This document shows, piece by piece, positions 1 to 11,956 of a stretch of DNA of 64,000 nt. The stretch is taken from contig NZ_CP029619.1 in assembly GCF_003176915.1 (NCBI RefSeq), positions 682,001 to 746,000 on the forward strand. Direction: 5' to 3'. The translations under genes and the position numbers were made by a program. Source of the DNA: Candidatus Cardinium hertigii. Lineage in GTDB: Bacteria; Bacteroidota; Bacteroidia; Cytophagales; Amoebophilaceae. The stretch's first letter is position 1; each line of letters begins with the position of its first letter. The notes below the pieces were generated by a model that saw only the letters and a list, made by a program, of their open reading frames with translations, was not told where the DNA came from and made no database searches.

Positions 1-154
1 TAGTATGTAAAATCTGCTCACATATATTTTCCATTTCTGATAACCAGGTTAAAATATTATTTTTTCTAGACCATGGAATGTAGAAATCCATAGTCTCTTT
101 GGCTATTCTTTTTTGGTCTGCTAACTTTCGTACAGCTATAGTGCTTAAATAGAG
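1..154 (-). pseudogene. possible RelA/SpoT-family remnant (end of HD domain)
   Basis: Read on the minus strand, bases 154 to 1 are open and encode a segment with KLADQKRIAKETMDFYIPW followed by ILTWLSEM. In long RelA/SpoT proteins the hydrolase domain ends with a similar stretch (RIA-ET-FY-P-AHRLG), followed by an I-T-L-D/E-L helix; the RelA-like gene at 23601 starts at that same helix (IQTRLADL). A stop codon lies directly upstream and the usual AHRLGLY motif is degenerate, so this looks like a decayed fragment that continues beyond base 1. The match is by eye only and the segment is short; an unrelated open stretch cannot be excluded. Confidence 0.4.
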
Positions 155-314
155 CTAAAAAGGTGTTAAAAATATTCTTCTAATGAAGGAATCAAAATTA
201 GTTGAAATATAATAAGAAGAGTGGATAGACCATAGTAACAAACAGCTATAAGTACATATAACTCATGCAATATTACGATCTGATCGGTATAAATCAATCA
301 AAATATTACGTTCA

Positions 315-1721
315 TTATACTACAACATAAGGTTTCTTTAGACGAGGATGTCCTTCTGAAAGGTGCTTAAGATGGGTTATTTGAAAGAATGGGCGTTGTA
401 GGAGATTCTTAAGATTAGGATCTTCTGGGTAATTAAGCAATAGAGGGAGAAAAACAGATTTTCCAATAATAGAAACACTATCTCCTGATAGATCAGCCAT
501 CCCCCAAATATTTTGGTAAGTCATAGCTATAGCCATTTCTTGATATTGGAAATGGCCGATATACAAAAAGACATGTCCTCCAATATATACAATCGTTAAA
601 AATGGATCTCCATAATCCTTTAGGTAAGTAAGCCGCTCTTCTGGGGTGGCACCATTCCTATCCATTTTCTCTGATATTTCTACCTGATCGCTGGAGTGTC
701 TAGGTAACCAAATTCCAAATGGGAGAAACAGACTCTTAAGTTCTGCTGAACAATCATTATAAAAGGATGTACCGCACCAACCAAAATCCCTTTCTTTCAA
801 CGTATCCATTATTTTTGCAAAATTCTTTCGTGAAGTTTGTATGGGAATACAAGCAGCTTGGGTCGAAGAAACCGATACATCAACTGAACAGGCTTTTCCT
901 TCTTCATTGGCAATGGGAACGTTTAGTATCAGTTTGTCTGCTTTTGCATGCTCACGTGTAGATACTGGAAAAACAGATCCTACATAAGCTTGTGCTATAC
1001 ATCTTCCCTTTGTATCTACTAAAGGTGTCTGCGTTTGTATAATTGCAGCAAGTTGATTTTGTGCAGCTTCTTTCCATCTTTGGATAAAAGCATCCTCTGC
1101 ATAAGCGAATCCACTGCTTGGAATCCAGGCTATAAAATCTGGCATTATAACAAGTGACCATATTTTATCTTTTGTTTCTGCTATGCTGTAAAGAGGGGTG
1201 CCTATCCATACAGCTGATGCTTGTAACCGATCAAAGGGATAACCATGTCCTGGTATGGTACTACGAAAGCAAACATCTTGTGAAGGGAGTATTCTGACGG
1301 CAAGATTTTGTATGGTAATAGCTCTGTGCGCTGCCTGGAAGATTGGGTTTTTAAGTTCGTATAAGGGAATGTTTGCTCTTATATCTTTTATCCATTCGAT
1401 GGAATAAGGTCTAAAATTCATTCCATACCACTTATCTTGCTCAGATTTATCATGGTTGCTGAATCTTACTAGCGCTTTTTCTTGGCATGATCCAATAGCT
1501 TCTTGTTGAAGGATTGCTTTAACGTACGCTTCATGCCAAGGAGACGCACTACCATAAAGCCGTTGCCACAATTGCTCCACGTAACGTTTCTGTACCTTTG
1601 CATCCATCATAGGCTGGTCATACCCCTCTTGATTAGGATCAATCCACTGACTTGTTACTTGACTATACCTTTCTATAGGAAAAAACCGAAATGGAGCGGA
1701 AAACAAGATTGGAGGTTTCAT
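315..1721 (-). CDS. SH3-like/NlpC-P60 (C40) peptidase
   Basis: A 468-residue protein whose C-terminal third is an NlpC/P60 cysteine peptidase. The catalytic region reads FGWCGTSFYNDCSAELKS with nucleophile C324, followed by FGIWLPRHSSDQ, and the catalytic histidine lies in GGHVFLYIG (H383). The middle (about 150-300) fits the two SH3-like modules that precede this domain in the multidomain C40 family; this part is inferred from length and position. These enzymes cut peptide crosslinks in peptidoglycan, often D-Glu to diamino acid bonds. No clear signal peptide is visible. The ATG at 1721 follows a GGAGG-like purine run. The gene stands alone beside the rRNA genes. In a host-restricted bacterium it could serve wall remodelling or act on other bacteria. 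Confidence 0.8.
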   Translation of the reverse strand: MKPPILFSAPFRFFPIERYSQVTSQWIDPNQEGYDQPMMDAKVQKRYVEQLWQRLYGSASPWHEAYVKAILQQEAIGSCQEKALVRFSNHDKSEQDKWYGMNFRPYSIEWIKDIRANIPLYELKNPIFQAAHRAITIQNLAVRILPSQDVCFRSTIPGHGYPFDRLQASAVWIGTPLYSIAETKDKIWSLVIMPDFIAWIPSSGFAYAEDAFIQRWKEAAQNQLAAIIQTQTPLVDTKGRCIAQAYVGSVFPVSTREHAKADKLILNVPIANEEGKACSVDVSVSSTQAACIPIQTSRKNFAKIMDTLKERDFGWCGTSFYNDCSAELKSLFLPFGIWLPRHSSDQVEISEKMDRNGATPEERLTYLKDYGDPFLTIVYIGGHVFLYIGHFQYQEMAIAMTYQNIWGMADLSGDSVSIIGKSVFLPLLLNYPEDPNLKNLLQRPFFQITHLKHLSEGHPRLKKPYVVV

Positions 1722-2021
1722 AAAATAGTTATGTTAGTAACTATTATGCACAATAATATAGAACCTTCACCAGTATAAGTATAAATTAGTACTTTATGCC
1801 CTAAAGAAGCTGGAAGATACATGGAGCAGACCCGTTCGGGAATGGACAATAACCCTATCTCAGCTGGACATCTTTTTTCCCCGTAGTATTAAGTTTGAGA
1901 AGGATATAAAGTGGGCAATATTTTTAGATAGGTATGTACTATTGAAGCATTAACTTAACAAGCTAGTACGTCCTCTTCAAATAGCCATCCCTCCATAGAA
2001 TGGACGTTTAAAAATAAAAAA
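1722..2021. other. intergenic stretch with no recognised gene
   Basis: About 300 bases between the peptidase start and the 3' end of 5S rRNA. I see no convincing reading frame and no tRNA-like fold. It should contain the 3' end of the rRNA transcript and the promoter of the minus-strand peptidase gene, but I cannot place either one. Confidence 0.5.
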
Positions 2022-2131
2022 GGCAACCACCTACTCTCCCGCGTTTTACCGAAGTACCATCGGCGCTACTGGGCTTAACTGCTCTGTTCGGAATGGGAAG
2101 AGGTGTACACCAGCGCTTTCGTCACCTTTAT
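2022..2131 (-). rRNA. rrf: 5S ribosomal RNA
   Basis: Read on the minus strand, the sequence shows 5S hallmarks: a GGTGACGAAAGCGCTGG start, the conserved CCCATTCCGAACAGAG core, AGCGCCGATGGTACT, and a 3' GAGAGTAGGTGGTTGCC that pairs with the 5' end. The length is near 110 nt. It lies about 55 bases downstream of 23S on the same strand and is probably co-transcribed with it. The ends are accurate to a few bases. Confidence 0.93.
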
Positions 2132-2158
2132 TTATCTTTAATATTTTTAATATATTAA

Positions 2159-2178
2159 TTGACTATTGTAAAAGCAAG
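2159..2178 (-). promoter_or_regulatory. 3' arm of the 23S rRNA processing stem
   Basis: This 20-base segment is the reverse complement of 5195-5215 except for one unpaired base. The two arms sit just outside the 3' and 5' ends of 23S rRNA, as expected for the long helix that RNase III cuts to release pre-23S. An rnc gene is present at 9966-10703. Confidence 0.7.
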
Positions 2179-2187
2179 TTAAGAAAA

Positions 2188-5098
<2,911 letters not shown>

Positions 5099-5194
5099 TT
5101 GAAATTGGCATGCGCTCTACCCTTTCTGCCTTCGGCTAACTTAAGCTTACAACTTAAAGAAGCTTACAACCTAAAGGAAATAACGCCTACCCTT

Positions 5195-5215
5195 CTTGCT
5201 TTTACAATAAGTCAA
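5195..5215 (-). promoter_or_regulatory. 5' arm of the 23S rRNA processing stem
   Basis: On the minus strand this reads TTGACTTATTGTAAAAGCAAG and pairs with 2159-2178 across the whole 23S gene. The TTCTTTGAC context just upstream resembles the leader box often found before rRNAs in Bacteroidota. It is a probable RNase III substrate in the rRNA leader. Confidence 0.7.
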
Positions 5216-5586
5216 AGAACATCTTTACGAAGCCTTCTACCGCTTCGTACCTAATTCAAAGATATAACTTTTTATTAAAAATACAAAATACCTCTTAGGG
5301 TAATAAAAGAACCTTTCTCCCTTACACAGCCAAGAGGCTTTCCATACGTTACCCTTCCTGTATATTTTCATACCGCCATTTTGTAAATAATTCCTATCTT
5401 TTCATTGCTGATGCGTATGTAAATTAGGGGTAGTATATGCTTTATTGTGGCACCGTCCCATAATGCCTACGGCTACATCCGTACGAGCAGCTGCTGCTAG
5501 CAATGGGAATACTACTTTAACCATAATACAATCCCATTCTTTTAATTAGAGATAATATTATTCCCTGTTAAAATTTATTTTCTTCT
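5216..5586. other. intergenic region between the rRNA leader and dnaG
   Basis: This should contain the divergent promoters for the rRNA transcript (minus) and dnaG (plus). I see no tRNA and no coding frame. A short direct repeat (AGCTTACAACTTAAAGA and AGCTTACAACCTAAAGG) lies just outside it, at about 5143-5176 in the rRNA leader. Confidence 0.5.
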
Positions 5587-7527
5587 ATGCTGCTCAGTCA
5601 AGAAACCATCATTGCTGTACAAAACAGGGTATGTATTGAGGAAGTAATTGCTGATTTTATCCCACTTAAAAAGAAAGGGCAAAACTTATGGGCTTGCTGT
5701 CCTTTTCATCAGGAGCATACGCCTTCTTTTGCGGTCTCTCCTAGCAAAGGATTTTATAAATGTTTTGGCTGCGACGCAGCAGGGGATGCCATAACTTTTG
5801 TACAGCAGATAGAGCATTGCTCTTTTGTAGAGGCCATTACCTATTTGGCGCAAAAGTATGGGATAGCGCTTATCCCAGCAGATAATAATAAAGAAGAACG
5901 CCCAACAGCAGCTACAAACGAAAAGATTTATGCTGCCTTAAACCTAGCCAAGGCTTATTTTAGCGAGCTGCTCTGGAGCCACTCGGAAGCGGCACAAGTA
6001 GCCTTACCCTACCTAACACAACGGGACATCTCCATTACCCTGGCTAAAAAGTTTTCCTTAGGTTATAGCTTAAACAGTTGGGATGGCTTCTATTCCTTTG
6101 CGCTTGCACAAGGAAGTAATGTGGAAACGTTGCTTTCGGCAGGATTGATTAGCCAAAGCGATGGTAAAATATATGATCGCTTTCGGGGGAGATTGCTCTT
6201 TCCTATTGCTAATAGCAACGGACAAGTGGTAGCCTTTGGTGCCAGAGCGCTGCTGCCTACGCCTGCAACAGACAGCCCAAAATACCTCAATTCCCCAGAA
6301 ACAGTTGTCTACCACAAGCGAACCATACTATATGGTCTGACATGGGCAAAACAACCGGTTAAGCAAGCCAATCATTGTTACTTGGTAGAAGGCTACACCG
6401 ACGTACTGGCCTTTCATAAAATTGGTAAAGAAGCGGTCGTAGCGCTTTCTGGTACGGCCCTCTCGGAAGAACAGATCCATACGCTACGCCGTTTGACCAG
6501 TAAGCTTACGCTTGTTTTTGATGGGGATCAGGCTGGTAAACAAGCTGCTTTTCGGAATATAGATCCGCTATTAAGCAAGGGATTCGAGGTTAACATAGTG
6601 CCCTTGCCCGCAACAATGGATCCAGATAGTTACATCCGTACCATAGGGGCTGCTGCTTTTATCGATTACTTAGCTAATGCTGCGCAAGATTTTATTACTT
6701 TCAAGGCGGACATGCTGCATACTAGAGAGACTTCATTGACGCCAACAGAAGAAGCAAAAAATATACGTGCCATTATCCAAAGCATCCTAGCCATTCCAGA
6801 TGCAATAGAACAAAGTATTTTTCTTAAAAAGTGCAGTAAGCTTTTTTCTATAGATCCATCCATCCTACAGGTTACCTATGATGCATTGCGGCATCTACCA
6901 GCTAAAACTACAGTTGGTATCACGCAAAGAAAAAAAATGGAACGCCCCTATTCGGTGCAAAAAACCTATTCGGACCGGAAGCATATCCCCTTTGTCCATA
7001 AGCTTACAGCAAGTATTGAGGCCTATGAACAAGAAATTATGCGGATGCTAATACTATATGGTTCTACAACAGTAATAGAAGGGAAAGCCTTATATGAATA
7101 CATTTTTCTAGAGCTAGGGGATATTGTTTTCCGATCTGAAAAGTGTCAAACATTGCTAGCCTACTATAAAGAAAGGTTAGGAAAAGGGGAACCCATTGAT
7201 AGGCAAGCTATCTTAGCGCAAGGGGACCCCGCTATGCAGAAGCGCGTGATTGATTTGATAGCGTGCCGGCATGAAATAAGCGAAGCATGGGCTACAAAGT
7301 ATGGTATCTACACGGTAAAGGAAGTAGACTTCTTATATCAAGCAACCATAGAAGTAATCATACGTTTAAAGCTGCGCCTGGTGCAGGCGCTTATTGAAGA
7401 GAATAGGGTGACCTTAACCCAAGCATGTTCCGAAAGCCAAGAGGAAGAGCTTCTACAGATCCACCAAATGCTCAAAGCTACTGAATGCAATTTAGCTAAA
7501 CGATTAGGAATAGTGGTAGCACAATAA
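5587..7527 (+). CDS. dnaG: DNA primase
   Basis: A 646-residue protein that makes RNA primers for chromosome replication. The N-terminal CHC2 zinc ribbon is intact: CPFH (C38, H41) followed by YKCFGC (C59, C62). The central TOPRIM domain shows YLVEGYTDVLAFH with the catalytic glutamate, GTALSEEQ, and LVFDGDQAGKQAA with the metal-binding aspartates. The C-terminal 200 residues are less conserved and correspond to the helicase-binding region. Length is normal for the family. The ATG follows an A/T-rich leader without a clear Shine-Dalgarno sequence. It is transcribed alone, divergently from the rRNA genes. Confidence 0.97.
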   Translation: MLLSQETIIAVQNRVCIEEVIADFIPLKKKGQNLWACCPFHQEHTPSFAVSPSKGFYKCFGCDAAGDAITFVQQIEHCSFVEAITYLAQKYGIALIPADNNKEERPTAATNEKIYAALNLAKAYFSELLWSHSEAAQVALPYLTQRDISITLAKKFSLGYSLNSWDGFYSFALAQGSNVETLLSAGLISQSDGKIYDRFRGRLLFPIANSNGQVVAFGARALLPTPATDSPKYLNSPETVVYHKRTILYGLTWAKQPVKQANHCYLVEGYTDVLAFHKIGKEAVVALSGTALSEEQIHTLRRLTSKLTLVFDGDQAGKQAAFRNIDPLLSKGFEVNIVPLPATMDPDSYIRTIGAAAFIDYLANAAQDFITFKADMLHTRETSLTPTEEAKNIRAIIQSILAIPDAIEQSIFLKKCSKLFSIDPSILQVTYDALRHLPAKTTVGITQRKKMERPYSVQKTYSDRKHIPFVHKLTASIEAYEQEIMRMLILYGSTTVIEGKALYEYIFLELGDIVFRSEKCQTLLAYYKERLGKGEPIDRQAILAQGDPAMQKRVIDLIACRHEISEAWATKYGIYTVKEVDFLYQATIEVIIRLKLRLVQALIEENRVTLTQACSESQEEELLQIHQMLKATECNLAKRLGIVVAQ

Positions 7528-7631
7528 AAATAGGATCTAAGCAAGTTATCAAACCTCTTTTAAAAATTAGATGCTAAGACCTGGGTGTTTTTTATAATTA
7601 TAATACTTGAAATAGCACTCTGTAATTAGCC

Positions 7632-7960
7632 TTATAATGCCTTTCCAATTTCCTTTCCAATTCTACCATTACTAAACACCCGTAGCTGGGTCGTTTCCGC
7701 CAAAATTTTTGCAAATTCACACGGAATGTCATCAGAATATAAATGCAACTGCTGAAAATTTGGAAATCCCTCTGTTAAAGCTTTTATACCTTCATTCCCA
7801 ATTTTATTAGACTTTAGATGTAACCGCTGAAGAGCTGGCAATTCGCTTGACAAAACTTTTGTCCCTTTATCTCAAACGTTATTAGACGCTAAATGCAGCT
7901 CCTGAAGATTCGGGAATCCGTTTACTAAAACTTCAATAGCCTCATTCCCTACGCATGGCC
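7632..7960 (-). pseudogene. leucine-rich-repeat protein fragment
   Basis: The minus strand encodes consecutive LRR units of about 28 residues: GFPNLQELHLASNNV, then LPALQRLHLKSNKIGNEG, then FPNFQQLHLYSDD. An in-frame TGA around 7874 interrupts the first unit (NNV-stop-DKG), and the intact downstream frame would need a TTG start inside a repeat. The region above 7960 has lost the pattern, so only the C-terminal part survives. The repeat type matches the ribonuclease-inhibitor-like LRRs of the lipoprotein at 41643 and of similar eukaryotic-like proteins in Amoebophilaceae. It is most likely a decayed effector gene. Confidence 0.7.
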
Positions 7961-8081
7961 ATTTGGTTTAATGCTAATACTTACATATAATGCGTATCAA
8001 ACGTTATGCTGAAGAAAGTTTACAGCAAATATATTAGATGTATGAAGTAGCCCAAATAAATCAAATTAAAATAATTAAATT

Positions 8082-8993
8082 ATGGTATTCGTATCAAAGC
8101 AATTAAAACTAGATCGCCCAATGGTTAGTGGGTTTATTAAAAATTTAGCTTGCTGTACAAGAAGGTTATTCCACCCATCTGTCCTAAGTATGGCACTATT
8201 CCCATTGCTATTTGCTGGTGAGTGTGAGGGAGGAAAATCCCCTAGGCAACCGTCATCTAAAGATGAATTAGCCCGAAACCTAAAAGACACAAACGGAAAA
8301 CCAGCCAGCGCAAGTGAATCAAAAACAGAAGCATCCATAAAATCACTATCCCAAGTAAAAACCGGTACTGAGCCCATAGCAGAAAAAGACAAGGCTACTA
8401 AAAGTTTTATAGACAAATGGTATCAAGATACTATTGAGCCAGTAGTATCAGATTTTATATCTTTGCTTGAAAAGCATTCAGAGAAATGCAAAAAACTCAT
8501 TGAAATTCAACTTCAATCAGAAACAATAAGCGAAGAGGAGCTATCCAATATGGAGTCGGAAGTGTGTGCATTTCTGCTAAAATTAGAACAGGCTCAAGAA
8601 TTATTCGATAATGACATACCGGAGCTAGCGGGTGCACTAATAGATATAGATATAATAGATATAGATATACAAATAGATATAATTAAAAGCACATCAAAAG
8701 AATTTCAGCAGCGTCTAAACGATCTGAAAAGAGAAACCTCAAGAGATAATAATAAACGAACAAAATATATATCCTATTTATTATCCATTCAAAGTGAATT
8801 TTTACAATCTATGTTTAATAAATTATTAAAGCAGCAGCTACCTACTTTACTAACTACAAATCTATTAAAAGTAGAAAAAGAAAAAGGTTTGGAGGGGCTA
8901 AAAGCAGAAATGAAAAGTATTGAAAATGACCTAAAAGAAATGGGAAATAAAAAATTTCAATTGACTAATAATCTTATTAATTATCTATTATAA
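8082..8993 (+). CDS. unknown exported coiled-coil protein
   Basis: A 303-residue protein I do not recognise. A hydrophobic segment at about 31-46 (SVLSMALFPLLFAGEC) follows a basic stretch, so it may be a signal peptide; translation could start at the internal Met just before it. After cleavage comes a Ser/Lys/Asp-rich linker, then long Glu/Lys/Gln-rich helices with heptad character to the end. In the middle is an Ile-Asp run (IDIDIIDIDIQIDII) encoded by an imperfect ATAGAT-type DNA repeat at about 8640-8682. It is flanked by the LRR pseudogene and, tail to tail and overlapping by six bases, by the HhH gene. The leader followed by an early cysteine resembles the other exported accessory proteins in this window. 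Confidence 0.6.
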   Translation: MVFVSKQLKLDRPMVSGFIKNLACCTRRLFHPSVLSMALFPLLFAGECEGGKSPRQPSSKDELARNLKDTNGKPASASESKTEASIKSLSQVKTGTEPIAEKDKATKSFIDKWYQDTIEPVVSDFISLLEKHSEKCKKLIEIQLQSETISEEELSNMESEVCAFLLKLEQAQELFDNDIPELAGALIDIDIIDIDIQIDIIKSTSKEFQQRLNDLKRETSRDNNKRTKYISYLLSIQSEFLQSMFNKLLKQQLPTLLTTNLLKVEKEKGLEGLKAEMKSIENDLKEMGNKKFQLTNNLINYLL

Positions 8994-9614
8994 TAAAGAA
9001 AGATAGGGCATTATCTTTGTAGCCCAATCCATATGATAGCCGGGAAGGGCTTGTAGCTCAGCAAGGGTGGTAAACTTCCCTTGCTGCTGCCTATAGCGTA
9101 TCATAGCTTTTGCCTTAGCAAAAGAAATATAAGGGTGGGTAACTAGCTCCTGAAACGTAGCATGATTCAACGACAATTGCTTAGGTTTGTATGTTGCTGA
9201 TACCATTGTGCACTCCCTTAATTTTACCCGTGCACGATCCGTTAGTCCATATATCTCTTTGTACTGATCAACAGATACAAAACCTCCTAGCTTATGCCTA
9301 TAACGTATAAGAGTTACGGCAAATTTTTCGGCTATTCCCTCTATCGCCGACAGCTGCTGCACAGTGGCTGTATTAATGTCTATACGTACTTTTTTGCTTG
9401 CATTGTCGTGTAACAGGCAAAGATAGCTTTCTAATAAAGCAACATCTCTGCTATGCTCTGCTTGCTTAGCTGAAAATATAGTCACATATAGTTGCCACGC
9501 TTGCGGCGCAATTACTAAAAGAAAAATAAGCAGCAGAAGGCAAGATAAACCATTTGCTTCCCTAGTGGAAAAGTAAAAGAATCTTTTAATCTGCTCCCTA
9601 ATTGCCTTGAACAT
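8988..9614 (-). CDS. ComEA-like helix-hairpin-helix protein
   Basis: A 208-residue protein with one N-terminal membrane segment (about 22-45, LSCLLLLIFLLVIAPQAW) followed by two helix-hairpin-helix repeats. The first reads IDINTATVQQLSAIEGIAEKFAVTL and the second LNHATFQELVTHPYISFAKAKAMI, then LPGY near the end. This is the layout of the ComEA/HhH family, which binds DNA non-specifically; Bacteroidota commonly carry such small membrane-anchored HhH proteins. Whether it serves DNA uptake here is unknown: no other competence genes are in the window. Its last bases overlap the convergent gene at 8082. Confidence 0.8.
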   Translation of the reverse strand: MFKAIREQIKRFFYFSTREANGLSCLLLLIFLLVIAPQAWQLYVTIFSAKQAEHSRDVALLESYLCLLHDNASKKVRIDINTATVQQLSAIEGIAEKFAVTLIRYRHKLGGFVSVDQYKEIYGLTDRARVKLRECTMVSATYKPKQLSLNHATFQELVTHPYISFAKAKAMIRYRQQQGKFTTLAELQALPGYHMDWATKIMPYLSLL

Positions 9615-9965
9615 AAACTACCTTATTGCGATTGTACAACCTATTACTGATACAAACCATACAAAATCTGTACAAAAAGGGATATCCTAACCTACCCCCT
9701 ATGCGCTTCAAAAAAAGTCCTCCCTTTTCCTAATTAGGATTTATTTTTTCATTTTCCTAAACATAATGGATGACCTATGCGTAACCATGCAACTGCAATA
9801 GCATACAAAAGCATGCATCCATTTATTAAAAGTAGTTATAGACCAATATTATAAAGAGCAGCTAACCGACGAAAGCGTTGGTACGAAGAAAGTTGTCTGT
9901 AGGCGTATGGTATAGCATACGTGGTAGGGGCGGAAGGCTATTCCTTCCAGTCGTTTGCTTTTAAG
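9615..9965. other. intergenic stretch between the HhH gene and rnc
   Basis: About 350 bases with no supported gene. Near 9903-9922 there is a short inverted repeat (CGTATG...CATACG) downstream of rnc on its strand, possibly part of its transcript end. No poly-T tract follows, so I do not call a terminator. Confidence 0.4.
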
Positions 9966-10703
9966 CTACTGGGGCGCATTTTCTTCTGTAAAAGATTGGA
10001 CTTGCTGTAGCGCTTGCTGCGCAGCGGATTGTTCTGCGCATTTTTTCGTCCTGCCTTTCCCCTCTCCAAATACCTTTTCATCTATAAGTACTTGGGCTGT
10101 AAACAGATGGGCAGCCTCTAGGGTTGTTTTAAAACGTACAGTAAAACGTTGCTTATGAGCCCACTCCACAATTTGACTTTTAAAATTGGTATCCCTTGCG
10201 ATTAAATCCTCTAAACTTATATAGTTTCCTATAAGGCGTTCCAGCACAAATTGTTCGCAATAAGCATACCCATGGTCTAAGTAAACAGCCCCAATCAATG
10301 CTTCCAATGCATTCCCATAAATATATTTACTATTACCTTTGTGTACGAGGATTTCATCATACTGTAATAGCTTATCTAGGTGCATTTTACGGGCCAGTGT
10401 ATTTAAAGCATCCCTATTCACCAGTCTTGAACGAATATCCGTTAAAAAACCTTCTCCCTTCAAGGGAAATTTCTTAAAAAGATAAGTTGCTACAATAGAA
10501 GACAGCAAGGCATCTCCTAAAAATTCAAGTCGTTCGTTGGACGTATGTCCTTCCTTGAGCGAACTATGCTGCAGGGCTATCCTATACAAAGCAAGATTTA
10601 AAGGTACACCACCTGTAATAGCTCTTACCGTAGCAATGAACTGCCTAGTGGCAGAATCATGCCACATAAGAAAGTACTTAAGCAGCTTTAGGCGTCTTCC
10701 CAT
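9966..10703 (-). CDS. rnc: ribonuclease III
   Basis: A 245-residue double-strand-specific endoribonuclease for rRNA maturation. The family signature ERLEFLGDA is at 57-65, with metal-binding E60 and D64, and the second acidic motif YGNALEALIGAVYLDHG follows at about 125-142. The C-terminal double-stranded-RNA-binding domain occupies about 167-235 (FKSQIVEWAHKQ...KKCAEQSAAQQAL). The start at 10703 overlaps the 3' end of fabF by 16 bases, implying coupled expression; fabF-rnc adjacency is common in Bacteroidota. Its expected substrate, a long stem around 23S rRNA, is present in this window. Confidence 0.96.
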   Translation of the reverse strand: MGRRLKLLKYFLMWHDSATRQFIATVRAITGGVPLNLALYRIALQHSSLKEGHTSNERLEFLGDALLSSIVATYLFKKFPLKGEGFLTDIRSRLVNRDALNTLARKMHLDKLLQYDEILVHKGNSKYIYGNALEALIGAVYLDHGYAYCEQFVLERLIGNYISLEDLIARDTNFKSQIVEWAHKQRFTVRFKTTLEAAHLFTAQVLIDEKVFGEGKGRTKKCAEQSAAQQALQQVQSFTEENAPQ

Positions 10704-11944
10704 TTTTTAAATATCATGGACACATTATGTCCACCAAAGCCAAAGGCATTATTTTGGGCAAATACAATAGACTTAGGGATGGCTTTATGCAAAGTAAGAT
10801 TGATATGTGGATCTATGGTCTCATCTACCACCCTATGATTAATGGTTGGAGGAACCCACTGATGCTGTAAAGCCAACACAGTAGCCACAGACTCCACAGC
10901 CCCCGCTGCACCCAATAAATGCCCTGTCATAGATTTAGTCGAACTAATATGCAATTGGTAAGCATGGCTACCAAAAACCTGCTGGATAGCCTTTATCTCG
11001 TTGCTATCACCAAGCGGTGTACTCGTCCCATGCGCGTTGATGTAATCGATGCAATCTGGCGAAATCTGCGCGCTTGCTAAGGCACGTTGCAATGCCAATA
11101 CTACCCCCTCTACATCTGGCGCTGTAATATGGTAAGCGTCCGCTGACATACCTATCCCTACTATTTCAGCATAAATTTTCGCATCCCTTTTCTTAGCGTG
11201 CGCATACGATTCCAGTACTAAGGCGGCAGCCCCTTCTCCCATAACAAAACCATCTCTCGTTTTATCAAAGGGACGTGAGGCAGTAAGGTAATCTGTATTA
11301 CGCCTAGAAAGCGCCTTCAAAGCATTAAACCCACCAATACCTATGGGAATAATGGGGGCTTCGGAACCACCCGTTAACACTACCTCTGCCTCTCCTAATT
11401 TAATAAGCTGAAATCCAGATATTAAGGCATTCATAGAAGAAGCACATGCCGCTACGGTAGCAAAATTTGGTCCCTTAAATCCATATTTAATAGATAAATG
11501 ACCAGCAGGAATATCTGGGATAATTTTAGGAATAAAAAAGGGATTTACCTTATGGGATCCCCCCCTATCAACAGCTGCTAAAACCGTTTCTTCTGTTGTC
11601 CCTAACCCACCTACCCCAGATCCCCATACTACCCCTACTGCTGTTTTATCTATGCAAGGGTCCATTAACGCTGCATCTGCCACGGCCTCTGCTCCCGCTA
11701 TCATCGCATATTGGGTAAAGCGATCCATGCGCTTTACTTCCTTGGCAGGAAGATAGGTATAGGGATCATATGCCTTTAGCTCACAGGCAAATTGTGTATC
11801 AAATGGAGTCGCATCAAATCGAGTGATCAAACCAGCACCACTTCGACCAGCCCATAACGCATTCCCATATTCCTGGACAGTGCTACCAATGGGTGTTAGC
11901 GCTCCTAATCCTGTAATAACTACTCTTGGACAGGTCATATGCAA
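10688..11944 (-). CDS. fabF: 3-oxoacyl-[acyl-carrier-protein] synthase II
   Basis: A 418-residue condensing enzyme that elongates acyl-ACP with malonyl-ACP in type II fatty-acid synthesis. The catalytic cysteine is C167 in TVAACASSMNA, and the two active-site histidines are H305 (NAHGTSTPLGD) and H342 (SMTGHLLGAAGAVE). The C-terminal FGFGGHNVSMIF glycine loop is intact. Length matches the family. It lies 12 bases downstream of acpP, so carrier and synthase are made together, and overlaps rnc. Confidence 0.97.
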   Translation of the reverse strand: MHMTCPRVVITGLGALTPIGSTVQEYGNALWAGRSGAGLITRFDATPFDTQFACELKAYDPYTYLPAKEVKRMDRFTQYAMIAGAEAVADAALMDPCIDKTAVGVVWGSGVGGLGTTEETVLAAVDRGGSHKVNPFFIPKIIPDIPAGHLSIKYGFKGPNFATVAACASSMNALISGFQLIKLGEAEVVLTGGSEAPIIPIGIGGFNALKALSRRNTDYLTASRPFDKTRDGFVMGEGAAALVLESYAHAKKRDAKIYAEIVGIGMSADAYHITAPDVEGVVLALQRALASAQISPDCIDYINAHGTSTPLGDSNEIKAIQQVFGSHAYQLHISSTKSMTGHLLGAAGAVESVATVLALQHQWVPPTINHRVVDETIDPHINLTLHKAIPKSIVFAQNNAFGFGGHNVSMIFKKWEDA

Positions 11945-11956
11945 ACCATAAGAAGA

